A DNA stretch of 64,000 bases from Betaproteobacteria bacterium. Lineage in GTDB: Bacteria > Pseudomonadota > Gammaproteobacteria > Burkholderiales > CAIKXV01. The stretch spans positions 62,001 through 126,000 of the forward strand of contig CANGYF010000011.1 in NCBI GenBank assembly GCA_947458265.1. The letters are read 5' to 3'. How positions within the stretch are numbered: position 1 is the first letter of the stretch; each line of letters starts with the position of its first letter. Shown in pieces: positions 9,095 to 16,827 of the stretch. Both the position numbers and the translations under genes were made by a program. The notes beneath the pieces are model-generated. The model did no database searches. It saw only the letters and a list, made by a program, of their open reading frames with translations, and was not told where the DNA came from.

Positions 9095-10087
9095 ATGAAG
9101 AAACCACTCGTCTGCGTCGTCGGTACCGGCGGCACCATTGCATCGAAGTACGACGCGAAGCTCGGCGGCCATGTATCCGCGGCCTCGGCGGCCGACCTGG
9201 TGTCGGCGATCCCGGAGCTGCCGGAGGTGGCCGAGGTAAGGATCGTCGAGCACTCGAACATCAACAGCGCGCTGATGGACAGCGGGACGGCGTTCGGCCT
9301 GCGCGACACGCTGCGCAAGGTGCTGCAGGACCCGGACGTCTCCGGCGTCGTGGTCACGCACGGCACGGCCACGCTGGAGGAGACCGCCTACCTGATGGAC
9401 CTCACGGTGGGCAGCGAGCGGCCGATCGTGGTCACCGGTGCACAGCGCAACGCAGACGAGAAGGACGCCGACGGCCCGCGCAACCTGCTGTGCGCAGTGC
9501 GCATCGCCGCCAGCCCTTCCGCGCGCGAACGCGGCGTGATGGTCGCGCTGGGCAGCGAGATCCATTCCGCGGTCGATGCGACGAAGGTCAACCCGGAACT
9601 GCTCACCTGCTTCGGCGGCCGCGACGGCGGACCGATCGGTTCGGTGAGCAGCCAGGGCGTGACGTTCTTCTCCACGCCGGGGCGCAGGGTGCACCTCGAA
9701 GTCGACCACATCTGCCCGGACGTGCATGTGATCCGCATGGTGCAGGGCTCGAGCAACCTGCTGTTTCGCGCCTGCGTCGACGCGAAGGTCGATGGCATCG
9801 TGGTCGAGGCCACCGGCGGCGGCAACGTGAACCTGCCGTTCTACGAGGGGGTATGCATGGCGATCGACGCCGGTATCCCGGTGATCGCCGGATCGCGCCT
9901 GCCCTCCGGCGCGCCACATCCGGGCAAGGGCTATCCTGGCTCGTGGCAGAGCCTCGTACGCAAGGGGGCGATCTCGTCGGGTTACCTCAGCGGCATCAAG
10001 GCGCGCATCCTGCTGATGGTGGCGCTCGGCGAGACGAAGGACCCCGGGCGGCTGCGCGAGATCTTCCGCATCGCTGGCGGCTGCTGA
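9095..10087 (+). CDS. Asparaginase/glutaminase-fold amidohydrolase with altered active site
   Basis: A 330-residue member of the L-asparaginase family. The first threonine motif GTGGTIAS is present (Thr14). The second motif reads HGTATLEET, with Thr91 followed by Ala92 where classical enzymes have Asp (E. coli AnsB Asp90, which holds the substrate amino group). The catalytic Lys is kept (Lys164 in 'DATKVN'). The nucleophile and Thr-Lys-type relay are therefore retained while the alpha-amino anchor is lost, so the substrate is probably not Asn or Gln but another amide. It follows the ACMSD-like gene by 11 bp with AAGGAA before the ATG, and precedes the Rieske ferredoxin by 18 bp. Confidence 0.85.
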   Translation: MKKPLVCVVGTGGTIASKYDAKLGGHVSAASAADLVSAIPELPEVAEVRIVEHSNINSALMDSGTAFGLRDTLRKVLQDPDVSGVVVTHGTATLEETAYLMDLTVGSERPIVVTGAQRNADEKDADGPRNLLCAVRIAASPSARERGVMVALGSEIHSAVDATKVNPELLTCFGGRDGGPIGSVSSQGVTFFSTPGRRVHLEVDHICPDVHVIRMVQGSSNLLFRACVDAKVDGIVVEATGGGNVNLPFYEGVCMAIDAGIPVIAGSRLPSGAPHPGKGYPGSWQSLVRKGAISSGYLSGIKARILLMVALGETKDPGRLREIFRIAGGC

Positions 10088-10105
10088 GGACGGCGGAGAC
10101 GAACG

Positions 10106-10414
10106 ATGAGCGATTGGACTGACGTATGCGCGGACGGCGACGTCCCTGATGCTGGCACCCTGCTGGTGCGTGTGAAGGGCGAGCCGGTGTGCCTCTACAA
10201 CATCGATGGCTCGATCTTCGCGACCCATGACCAGTGCACCCATGCATTGGCGAGCATGGCCGACGGCTTCATCACCGAGGGCCGTATCGAATGCCCGATC
10301 CACAGCGGCCTGTTCGATATCCGGACTGGCCGGGCGTTGACCGCGCCGTGCACCATCGACCTGAAGGTCTACCCGGTGCGCGTCGAGGGCGGCCGCGTGC
10401 TGGTACGCGCATGA
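10106..10414 (+). CDS. Rieske [2Fe-2S] ferredoxin
   Basis: A 102-residue soluble Rieske protein. The cluster ligands are visible as 'CTH' near residue 46 and 'CPIH' near 63, the C-X-H...C-X2-H pattern of dioxygenase ferredoxins. Length and lack of a membrane anchor match electron carriers of aromatic-ring-hydroxylating oxygenases (NdoA/BphA3 type) rather than the bc1-complex Rieske protein. No oxygenase alpha/beta subunit or reductase is encoded nearby, so its redox partners must be elsewhere. It is probably cotranscribed with the two preceding amidohydrolases. Confidence 0.9.
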   Translation: MSDWTDVCADGDVPDAGTLLVRVKGEPVCLYNIDGSIFATHDQCTHALASMADGFITEGRIECPIHSGLFDIRTGRALTAPCTIDLKVYPVRVEGGRVLVRA

Positions 10415-10648
10415 ACGGCCTTTGCACCAACGTGGCGTCGGCGCGCAGCATGAGGCACTGAACACGCACCTGGCCGTGATCGGGGCAGCGGCCGGTGCCG
10501 CCGGCCGAAGCTGCGGTATGCTGTGAGAAAGACAGCGGTCGGACCGGTCCGGTGCCGGTATCGGCCGCACGCCGGTCCTGCGCCGGCGCATGACGCCCGA
10601 AGCCCGCGGCAGGCATGGCCCGCCCGGCGATATCTCGAGGAGGAGTGG

Positions 10649-11623
10649 ATGCGAAAGACCGACCTGGCCCTGGGTGCCGCAGTGCTGTGCATGGCGGCAG
10701 GACCGACGTTTTCGCAGGGGGGCAGCGCCGGCTGGCCGGTGAAGCCGATGCGCCTGGTGATGCCCAACGCCCCGGGCACCGGTACCGATACGCTCGGGCG
10801 CATCGTGGCGCAGTACCTGGGCGAGGAGCTCGGACAGCAGCTGGTGGTGGACAACCGCCCCGGCGCCGGCGGCGTGCTCGGCATGATCATCGGCCGCAAT
10901 TCCGTCCCCGACGGCTACACGCTGATCTACTCCTCGCCGCCCGCGCTGACGGTCGCCCCCTTCGTGCAGAAGCAGCAGCCGTTCGACCCGATGAAGGACT
11001 TCGCGTACATCAGTACCATCGGAATCACGCCGAACGTGCTGATCGTGAATCCGTCGCTGGGCGTGAAGTCGGTGGTCGACCTGGTCGAGCTCGCTCGCGC
11101 GAAGAAGGGGGCGCTGAACATGTCCTCCTCCGGCAACGGTTCGCAGAGCCACCTCGCCGGGGCGCTGCTGCAGAACATCGGCCGGTTCGAGTCGCTGCAC
11201 GTGCCGTTCAAGGGCGGCGGCGCCGTGCCCTCGGTGATGACGGGCGAGTCGCACTGGTCCATCAATCCGGCCCCGTCTTCACTCGGGCTGATCAGGTCCG
11301 GCAAGGTCGTGGCGCTCGCGCACACCCTGCCCAGGCGCACGTCGCTGCTGCCCGACATGCCGTCGATCGCGGAGACGATCCCGAAGTACAACTACAGCGC
11401 CTGGAACGGGATCATCGCGCCGGCGAAGACGCCGCAGCCGATCCTCGACCGCCTGCACAAGTCGCTGGTGGCTACCATGGCCCGCGCCGAGGTCAAGGCT
11501 GCCTTCGCAGCACAGGCGACCGAGATCGTGGTGTCGACCCCGGCCGAGTTCAGGGCGCTGGTGCAGGACACGATCGCCAGCAACATCAAGCTGGTCAAGG
11601 CCCTCGGGCTGCAGGTGGACTGA
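10649..11623 (+). CDS. Bug-family periplasmic solute-binding protein (tandem copy 1)
   Basis: A 324-residue exported Bug receptor. The ATG at 10649 follows GAGGAGGAG. The signal peptide ends near 'PTFSQGG', then 'WPVKPMRLVMPNAPGTGTDTLGR', a slight variant of the family N-terminus (Asn-Ala-Pro-Gly for Phe-x-Pro-Gly). 'HVPFKGGG' provides the ligand loop. It lies 234 bp downstream of the Rieske gene and 3 bp upstream of a second Bug gene. The two proteins are clearly diverged, so they are not a recent duplication and probably bind different ligands. Confidence 0.93.
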   Translation: MRKTDLALGAAVLCMAAGPTFSQGGSAGWPVKPMRLVMPNAPGTGTDTLGRIVAQYLGEELGQQLVVDNRPGAGGVLGMIIGRNSVPDGYTLIYSSPPALTVAPFVQKQQPFDPMKDFAYISTIGITPNVLIVNPSLGVKSVVDLVELARAKKGALNMSSSGNGSQSHLAGALLQNIGRFESLHVPFKGGGAVPSVMTGESHWSINPAPSSLGLIRSGKVVALAHTLPRRTSLLPDMPSIAETIPKYNYSAWNGIIAPAKTPQPILDRLHKSLVATMARAEVKAAFAAQATEIVVSTPAEFRALVQDTIASNIKLVKALGLQVD

Positions 11624-11626
11624 GCG

Positions 11627-12619
11627 ATGCGCCTGCCGCCATCGGTTGCCAACGCCCTCGCCGCCGTCGCGTCGGTGCTGTCGATCGTCGCCGCCGCCCC
11701 GGCGGTGGCGCAGCCGCAGCCGGCTTGGCCGGCCAAGCCGCTGCGCCTGATCGTGCCGCAGAGCGCTGGCGGCTCGACCGACCTCGTCGCGCGGCCGCTC
11801 GCGCAGCAGCTCGCCGCCGCCCTGGGGCAGAACGTGCTGGTCGACAACCGCCCGGGGGCGGGCAGCGTGATCGGCACCGACATCGTTGCGCGCGCCGCGC
11901 CGGATGGCCACACGCTGCTGGCGGTCGCCGCATCCTTCACCGCGACACCCGCGCTGCACGCGAAGCTGCCGTTCGACAGCCAGCGCGACTTCGCACCGAT
12001 CACGCTGCTGTCCGCGTTCCCCAACCTGCTGGTGGTGCACCCGTCGCTGCAGGTGAAGTCCGTCCAGGACCTCCTGTCGCTCGCCCGCGCGCGGCCTGGC
12101 CAGCTCAACTACGGCACCAGCGGCGCGGCGACCGGCACCCACATGTCGATGGAACTGTTCATGCACCTGACCGGCGTGCGGCTGGTGCACGTGCCGTACA
12201 AGGGCGGCGCACCCTCGGTACAGGCACTGATGACGAACGAGGTGCAGGTGAGCATGGCGACGATCTCCACCGTGCTGTCGCAGGCGCGTGCCGGGCGCGT
12301 TCGCGCGCTGGCCACCACCGGTGCCCGCCGGGCTGCCGTGCTGCCGGAACTGCCCACGGTCGCCGAGGCTGGCGTCGCCGGGTTCGAATATGCGTCGTGG
12401 ACCGGCCTGCTGGCGCCCGCTCGCACGCCGCAGGCGGTGGTCGAGCGCCTGCATGTCGAGGCCGCCAGGGCGGTCAACAGCGCCGAGATGAAGGCGTTGC
12501 TGGCAACCGAGGGTTCAGAGCCGGTCGGCAGCACGCCCGCCCAGTTCGCCGCGCAGATCCGCGCCGAGATCGCGCGCTGGACGCAGGTGGTGAAGGCGGC
12601 TGGTATCCGCGCGGATTGA
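11627..12619 (+). CDS. Bug-family periplasmic solute-binding protein (tandem copy 2)
   Basis: A 330-residue exported Bug receptor whose ATG follows the stop of the preceding Bug gene by three bases, so the two are cotranscribed. The signal peptide ends near 'APAVAQPQ' and the mature protein starts 'WPAKPLRLIVPQSAGGSTD'. 'LNYGTSGAATG' and 'HVPYKGGAP' form the ligand pocket loops. As with the other Bug genes in this window, no TctA/TctB genes are adjacent. Confidence 0.93.
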   Translation: MRLPPSVANALAAVASVLSIVAAAPAVAQPQPAWPAKPLRLIVPQSAGGSTDLVARPLAQQLAAALGQNVLVDNRPGAGSVIGTDIVARAAPDGHTLLAVAASFTATPALHAKLPFDSQRDFAPITLLSAFPNLLVVHPSLQVKSVQDLLSLARARPGQLNYGTSGAATGTHMSMELFMHLTGVRLVHVPYKGGAPSVQALMTNEVQVSMATISTVLSQARAGRVRALATTGARRAAVLPELPTVAEAGVAGFEYASWTGLLAPARTPQAVVERLHVEAARAVNSAEMKALLATEGSEPVGSTPAQFAAQIRAEIARWTQVVKAAGIRAD

Positions 12620-12786
12620 CCGGCCCCGTGTCATGGCCGCCCTTGTTGCGGCTGCCCCGGTTCGGGCGCACGTCGCGTGCCTTTCGTGCTATTTTGCTGA
12701 CGGTTTTTTTGCCTCGCATTCCGACCCTGAATCTGTCTCGAATCTGCAAGGCCGGGCAACCCTGAATAGTCTTTTGTGGAGCTGAC

Positions 12787-13689
12787 ATGAAGTTTAGGTT
12801 CCTGTTCTGCCTTACTGCCCTTTGCATGTCTGTCGCGACAGTCAGCACGACAGTCAGCGCGGCCGATCTCGCGGAGATCAAGGCGCGAGGTGAGTTGCGT
12901 CATCTGGGCATTCGCTATGCCAACTTCGTCACCGGGGCTGGAGACGGTCTCGACGCGGAGATCGTCCAGGGTTTCGCCAAGCACATCGGCGTTCGCTACC
13001 GCCTCGTCTACTCCGATTTCTATACGGTGGTCGGCGACCTGCTCGGTCGCAAGGTGCGCGTGGAAGGCGGGAAGGCCTTGCTGGGCGAGGCAGTGCCGCA
13101 GCGCGGCGACATGATCGCCACCGGATTCACCCGGCTGCCATGGCGGGAAACGCTGCTGAACTTCTCCGACCCCGTGTTCCCCTCGCAGGTCCTGCTCGTG
13201 ACCCGATCCGAGGCGCCCGAACGCCCGATCAAGCCGACCGGATCGATCGCGGCCGACATCCAGGCTACCCGCCAGCTCATCGGCAAGAAGAGCCTGCTGG
13301 TGATGGAGGGAACCTGCCTGGACCCGGCTGCCTACGGGTTGAGGGGGATAGGGCTGGATCTTCGGTCCTACACCAAGAGCACCAACCTGAACGAAATGGT
13401 GCCGGCAATGCTCGGTAAGGAAGCCTATTTCACCCTTCTCGACGTACCGGACCTGATCATCGACCTTCGGCGCTGGAGCGGCAGGATCAAGGTGCTTGGC
13501 CCGATTTCGGAGCACCAGGTGCTGGCCGCTGCGTTCCTGAAAGAGGCCCCGGCCCTGCGCGATGCCTACAATGAGTATCTGCGGCGCATCAAGGCCGACG
13601 GCACCTACGACCGGCTGGTAGACAAGTACTACCCGGGGATTCGAAGCTACTTCCCCGAATTCTTCGCGAAGATCCGTCCCGCGAAGTGA
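12787..13689 (+). CDS. Periplasmic amino-acid-type solute-binding protein (PBPb fold)
   Basis: A 300-residue exported protein. Residues 1-25 are a signal peptide ending 'VSAA'. The rest fits the SBP_bac_3/PBPb family: 'RGELRHLGIRYANF' at the start, 'RGDMIATGFTRLPWRETLLNFSDP' in the hinge region, then a second lobe ending with 'IKADGTYDRLVDKYYPG', the typical C-terminus of polar amino-acid binders. There are no ABC permease or ATPase genes. Instead a membrane hybrid histidine kinase starts 106 bp downstream. This suggests the protein senses a ligand for that kinase, a split version of the BvgS/EvgS arrangement, although an orphan transport role is possible. Confidence 0.85.
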   Translation: MKFRFLFCLTALCMSVATVSTTVSAADLAEIKARGELRHLGIRYANFVTGAGDGLDAEIVQGFAKHIGVRYRLVYSDFYTVVGDLLGRKVRVEGGKALLGEAVPQRGDMIATGFTRLPWRETLLNFSDPVFPSQVLLVTRSEAPERPIKPTGSIAADIQATRQLIGKKSLLVMEGTCLDPAAYGLRGIGLDLRSYTKSTNLNEMVPAMLGKEAYFTLLDVPDLIIDLRRWSGRIKVLGPISEHQVLAAAFLKEAPALRDAYNEYLRRIKADGTYDRLVDKYYPGIRSYFPEFFAKIRPAK

Positions 13690-13795
13690 TGCCCTCGCGC
13701 CGCGCGCGCTGCCTGGACCGGGTTCGCGTTCGACCGACGCGGACACCGGACAGCTGCCAGGTTGACGCGGTTGCCGCGCAGCGGCGCGTGTTCCC

Positions 13796-16759
13796 ATGAG
13801 CCGTGGCGCACCGATGCTCGAGGCCTCGAGAAGGACACGGATCAGCTGGTGGATCGCAGGGGCCCTGCTGGTGGGCTACTGCTGGGCAATGCTTGCGGGG
13901 ATGTACAGCCTGCATCAGCAGTCCAGGGCTGCCGCGGAGCAGCGTCTCATCTCCGACAGCAAGCGCAGGGCGACGGTTCTCTCCCAGGGCATCCGCGGCT
14001 GGCTCGATTCGGCCAGGTTCCTGAGCGAGGCAGTGGAGGTCAAGAGCTACTTTGCCAACCGGGCCCTCGGCGTGTCGGAGCGATACGGGCTCGATCTCAG
14101 CCGGGCGCTGATCGAGAACCTGTTCGTACGGGCACGTTCCGAGCAGTTGGAGGCGGGGAACTTCAGGTTCTACAGGTTGTTGCTGGTCACCCACGATGGT
14201 GAGCTAATCATCGATTCGGCCCAGTCGGGAGCATCGGAACCAGCCCCGTGGGACCGATGGGAACCGGGGGTCGTGAGCTTCGCCGAGGCGCCGAGCCGCA
14301 TGAACGTCCGGTTGCCGGTTCTCGTGAACGAGCAGGTGGTCGGCTATCTCATCGCCACCGCCGAAGCGTCGCTGGTCTCGGACTATCTGGCGGGTCTCGA
14401 AGGCAGCGTTCGGTACATGGAATTCGTCCTTCCACGCGGTATTGCGCCCATCCTCGATGCGAGTTCGAGCATGCCGCGCCGTGAGTTGCTGGACGCAGCC
14501 GAATCGCTTGTGCTCGGGGTCCCGACACCCATCAGCTACGAGGCCCAGCGATGGTGGCAGGCGTTGGCCGGATCGTCGGCGGCAATCGCCATCGCATGGC
14601 CGGTGCTGGAGTCCACGGCCAGCCTCGTCACGATCGTGCCCCGCTCTTCGGTGCATGGAACCCTTGCTTCTCCCCTCATGCTGCTGGTGGCCGCGGTCTC
14701 GGTACCCCTCGTCGTGCTGGCGGCCTTTGCCTTTGCGAGATCGCAGCAGCAGGCGGCGCGCGCGTTGGAGAGGGCCGAGGCGCTCGACCGTGAATCCGCC
14801 CTGTTGTTGGGGAGCAATGCCCAGTTGCAGGCCGAGGTGCAGAGCCGTCTGCAGGTCGAGCAGTCCCTGCGCGTCAAGACGGAGGAACTGGAGAGGGCGA
14901 GCATCGACCTCCAGGCGCAGACGCGCCGGGCAGAGGAGGCCAGCAAGGCCAAATCGGGGTTCCTCGCCAACATGAGCCACGAGATCCGCACGCCGATCCA
15001 TGCGGTGATCGGCCTGTCCCACCTGCTCGGCAGGACGGCGCTCGACCCGGGGCAGGCCGACCTGCTCGACAAGATCCGCCTGTCCGGCAACTCGCTGCTC
15101 GGGGTGGTCAACGACGTGCTCGACCTGTCCAAGATCGAGGCCGGCGAACTAGACCTCGAGCGCCAGCCGTTCCGGCTGCGCACCCTGATCGACGAGGCGG
15201 TCGCGATCGCCCGCGTGCAGGCAGATGCCAAGGGGCTGCCGCTCGGCGTGTCCATGGCACCCGACCTGCCCGAGGTGCTGGAGGGCGACCCGCTGCGGCT
15301 CAATCAGGTGTTGTGCAACCTGCTCGCCAACGCGATCAAGTTCACCGAGCAGGGCAGGGTGGACCTGATCGTACGCGCTGCGCCTGCCGCGGCCGGTGCG
15401 GCCGCTTCCGTCCTGTGCTTCGAAGTCCGCGACACCGGGATCGGCATCGCGCCGGAGCAGCAGGCACTGATCTTCGCGCCGTTCTCCCAGGCCGATGCCT
15501 CGACCACGCGGCGCTTCGGAGGCACCGGACTCGGTCTGTCGATCGTGCGCTGGCTGGTGGAGCTGATGGATGGCAGCATCGGTGTTGAGAGCACGCCGGG
15601 CAGCGGCAGCGTCTTCAAGGTGCAGCTCACGCTGGCGCTGGCCGATGCATCGCGACTGCCGGTGCCTGCGAATTCACTGCCGTCCGACGCGCGTCGCCTG
15701 CAGGCGGCGCGCATCCTGCTGGTCGACGACAGCGAGCTGAACCTCGAGGTGGCCAGGCGGCTGTTCGAGATCGAAGGCGCGCGCGTGGACGTCGCGCGCA
15801 ATGGACAGGAAGCGATCGACGTGCTGCGCGAGCGGCCCGCCGCCTATGGCATCGTGCTGATGGACGTGCAGATGCCGGTGCTCGACGGCCACGAGGCGAC
15901 ACGCCGCATCCGGAAGGAGCTGGGACTGGTGACGTTGCCGATCGTCGCGCTCACGGCCGGCGTGCTGGCCAGCGAGCGCCAGCGCGCCGCCGCGGCCGGC
16001 ATGGACGGATTCCTCGGCAAGCCCTTCGACGCGGAGACCGCCGTGGCATGCATCCTCAACCACCTGCGCCAACCGCCGCCGGTCGAGACGCCCCCGGCCA
16101 GCGTCCCGACCACTGTCGCCGGCGATGACGCATGGCCGCAGGTCGATGGCATCGATACCGAAGATGCGAAGGGACGGATGGGCAACGATGCAGCGCTGTT
16201 CCGGCGCATGCTGGTGCGCTGGCTGCGCGATCCCGGAGACGTCAGCCTGCCTGACGGCCCGCTGGATGGCACTGCCTTCGCCGATTGCGCGATGCGCATG
16301 CACCGGATGAAAGGCTCCGCGGGGACGCTGGGCGCCAACGGCATCCATGCACTGGCTGCCGAGGCCGAAGCGCTGTGTCGCCGCGAGGACGCTGCACTGC
16401 TGCCGGGGACGATGGCACGCCTGGCGGCGGCCATCGAGCAATTGCGGGCCGCGGCCGAATCGCGATTCTCAGCGCCCGGCGATTTGCCGGCAGGCGGGGC
16501 AGGGACGCACCGGTTGTCGGTTGGTGGTGCCGTACCGGAGGACGATTTCCATCCCGAGTCCGCGCTGCGTCTCGTGGCCCTGCTGCGCCAGCAGGACATG
16601 GCTGCGATCGAATGCTTCGAAGGTCTGTCGGCTGCATTGCAGCGGCGGCTGGATCCGGCCGACCACTTGCGCCTGTCCGAGCACATCGCACGGCTAGAGT
16701 TCAAGCATGCGGCGGCGTTGCTCGATGGCCGCTTCAACGGCGCCCACGCAAAGCGCTGA
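13796..16759 (+). CDS. Hybrid sensor histidine kinase with receiver and HPt domains
   Basis: A 987-residue membrane sensor. Transmembrane helix 1 is at about residues 17-37; a periplasmic domain of about 250 residues follows; helix 2 is at about 292-314 with a coiled linker after it. The HisKA domain has His395 in SHEIRTP, the ATPase domain has N, G1 (DTGIGI) and G2 (GGTGLGLSI) boxes, the receiver has Asp690 in 'VLMDVQMP', and the HPt domain has His836 in 'HRMKGSAGT'. This is the full four-step phosphorelay layout of BarA/EvgS-type kinases, so a separate response regulator with an output domain must exist elsewhere. The start is ATG 13796, though ATG 13814 is possible; neither has a clear Shine-Dalgarno. 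Confidence 0.95.
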   Translation: MSRGAPMLEASRRTRISWWIAGALLVGYCWAMLAGMYSLHQQSRAAAEQRLISDSKRRATVLSQGIRGWLDSARFLSEAVEVKSYFANRALGVSERYGLDLSRALIENLFVRARSEQLEAGNFRFYRLLLVTHDGELIIDSAQSGASEPAPWDRWEPGVVSFAEAPSRMNVRLPVLVNEQVVGYLIATAEASLVSDYLAGLEGSVRYMEFVLPRGIAPILDASSSMPRRELLDAAESLVLGVPTPISYEAQRWWQALAGSSAAIAIAWPVLESTASLVTIVPRSSVHGTLASPLMLLVAAVSVPLVVLAAFAFARSQQQAARALERAEALDRESALLLGSNAQLQAEVQSRLQVEQSLRVKTEELERASIDLQAQTRRAEEASKAKSGFLANMSHEIRTPIHAVIGLSHLLGRTALDPGQADLLDKIRLSGNSLLGVVNDVLDLSKIEAGELDLERQPFRLRTLIDEAVAIARVQADAKGLPLGVSMAPDLPEVLEGDPLRLNQVLCNLLANAIKFTEQGRVDLIVRAAPAAAGAAASVLCFEVRDTGIGIAPEQQALIFAPFSQADASTTRRFGGTGLGLSIVRWLVELMDGSIGVESTPGSGSVFKVQLTLALADASRLPVPANSLPSDARRLQAARILLVDDSELNLEVARRLFEIEGARVDVARNGQEAIDVLRERPAAYGIVLMDVQMPVLDGHEATRRIRKELGLVTLPIVALTAGVLASERQRAAAAGMDGFLGKPFDAETAVACILNHLRQPPPVETPPASVPTTVAGDDAWPQVDGIDTEDAKGRMGNDAALFRRMLVRWLRDPGDVSLPDGPLDGTAFADCAMRMHRMKGSAGTLGANGIHALAAEAEALCRREDAALLPGTMARLAAAIEQLRAAAESRFSAPGDLPAGGAGTHRLSVGGAVPEDDFHPESALRLVALLRQQDMAAIECFEGLSAALQRRLDPADHLRLSEHIARLEFKHAAALLDGRFNGAHAKR

Positions 16760-16827
16760 TCCTCTTCGCGCGAGGGGCTGCCGAACTTGGTATAAACGGG
16801 CGTCCACCAAGGAGGGGGTTCATCGAC

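Noticed and set aside
10106-10414. Complete Rieske dioxygenase system
   Set aside because: Only the ferredoxin is encoded; no oxygenase subunit or reductase in the window.
10415-10648. Small ORF of 16 codons at 10411 overlapping the Rieske stop
   Set aside because: No family similarity and no clear Shine-Dalgarno; likely chance.
8978-11254. 758-codon minus-strand ORF
   Set aside because: It lies opposite the amidohydrolase, asparaginase, Rieske and Bug genes and has the Arg/His-rich composition of a shadow frame in high-GC DNA.
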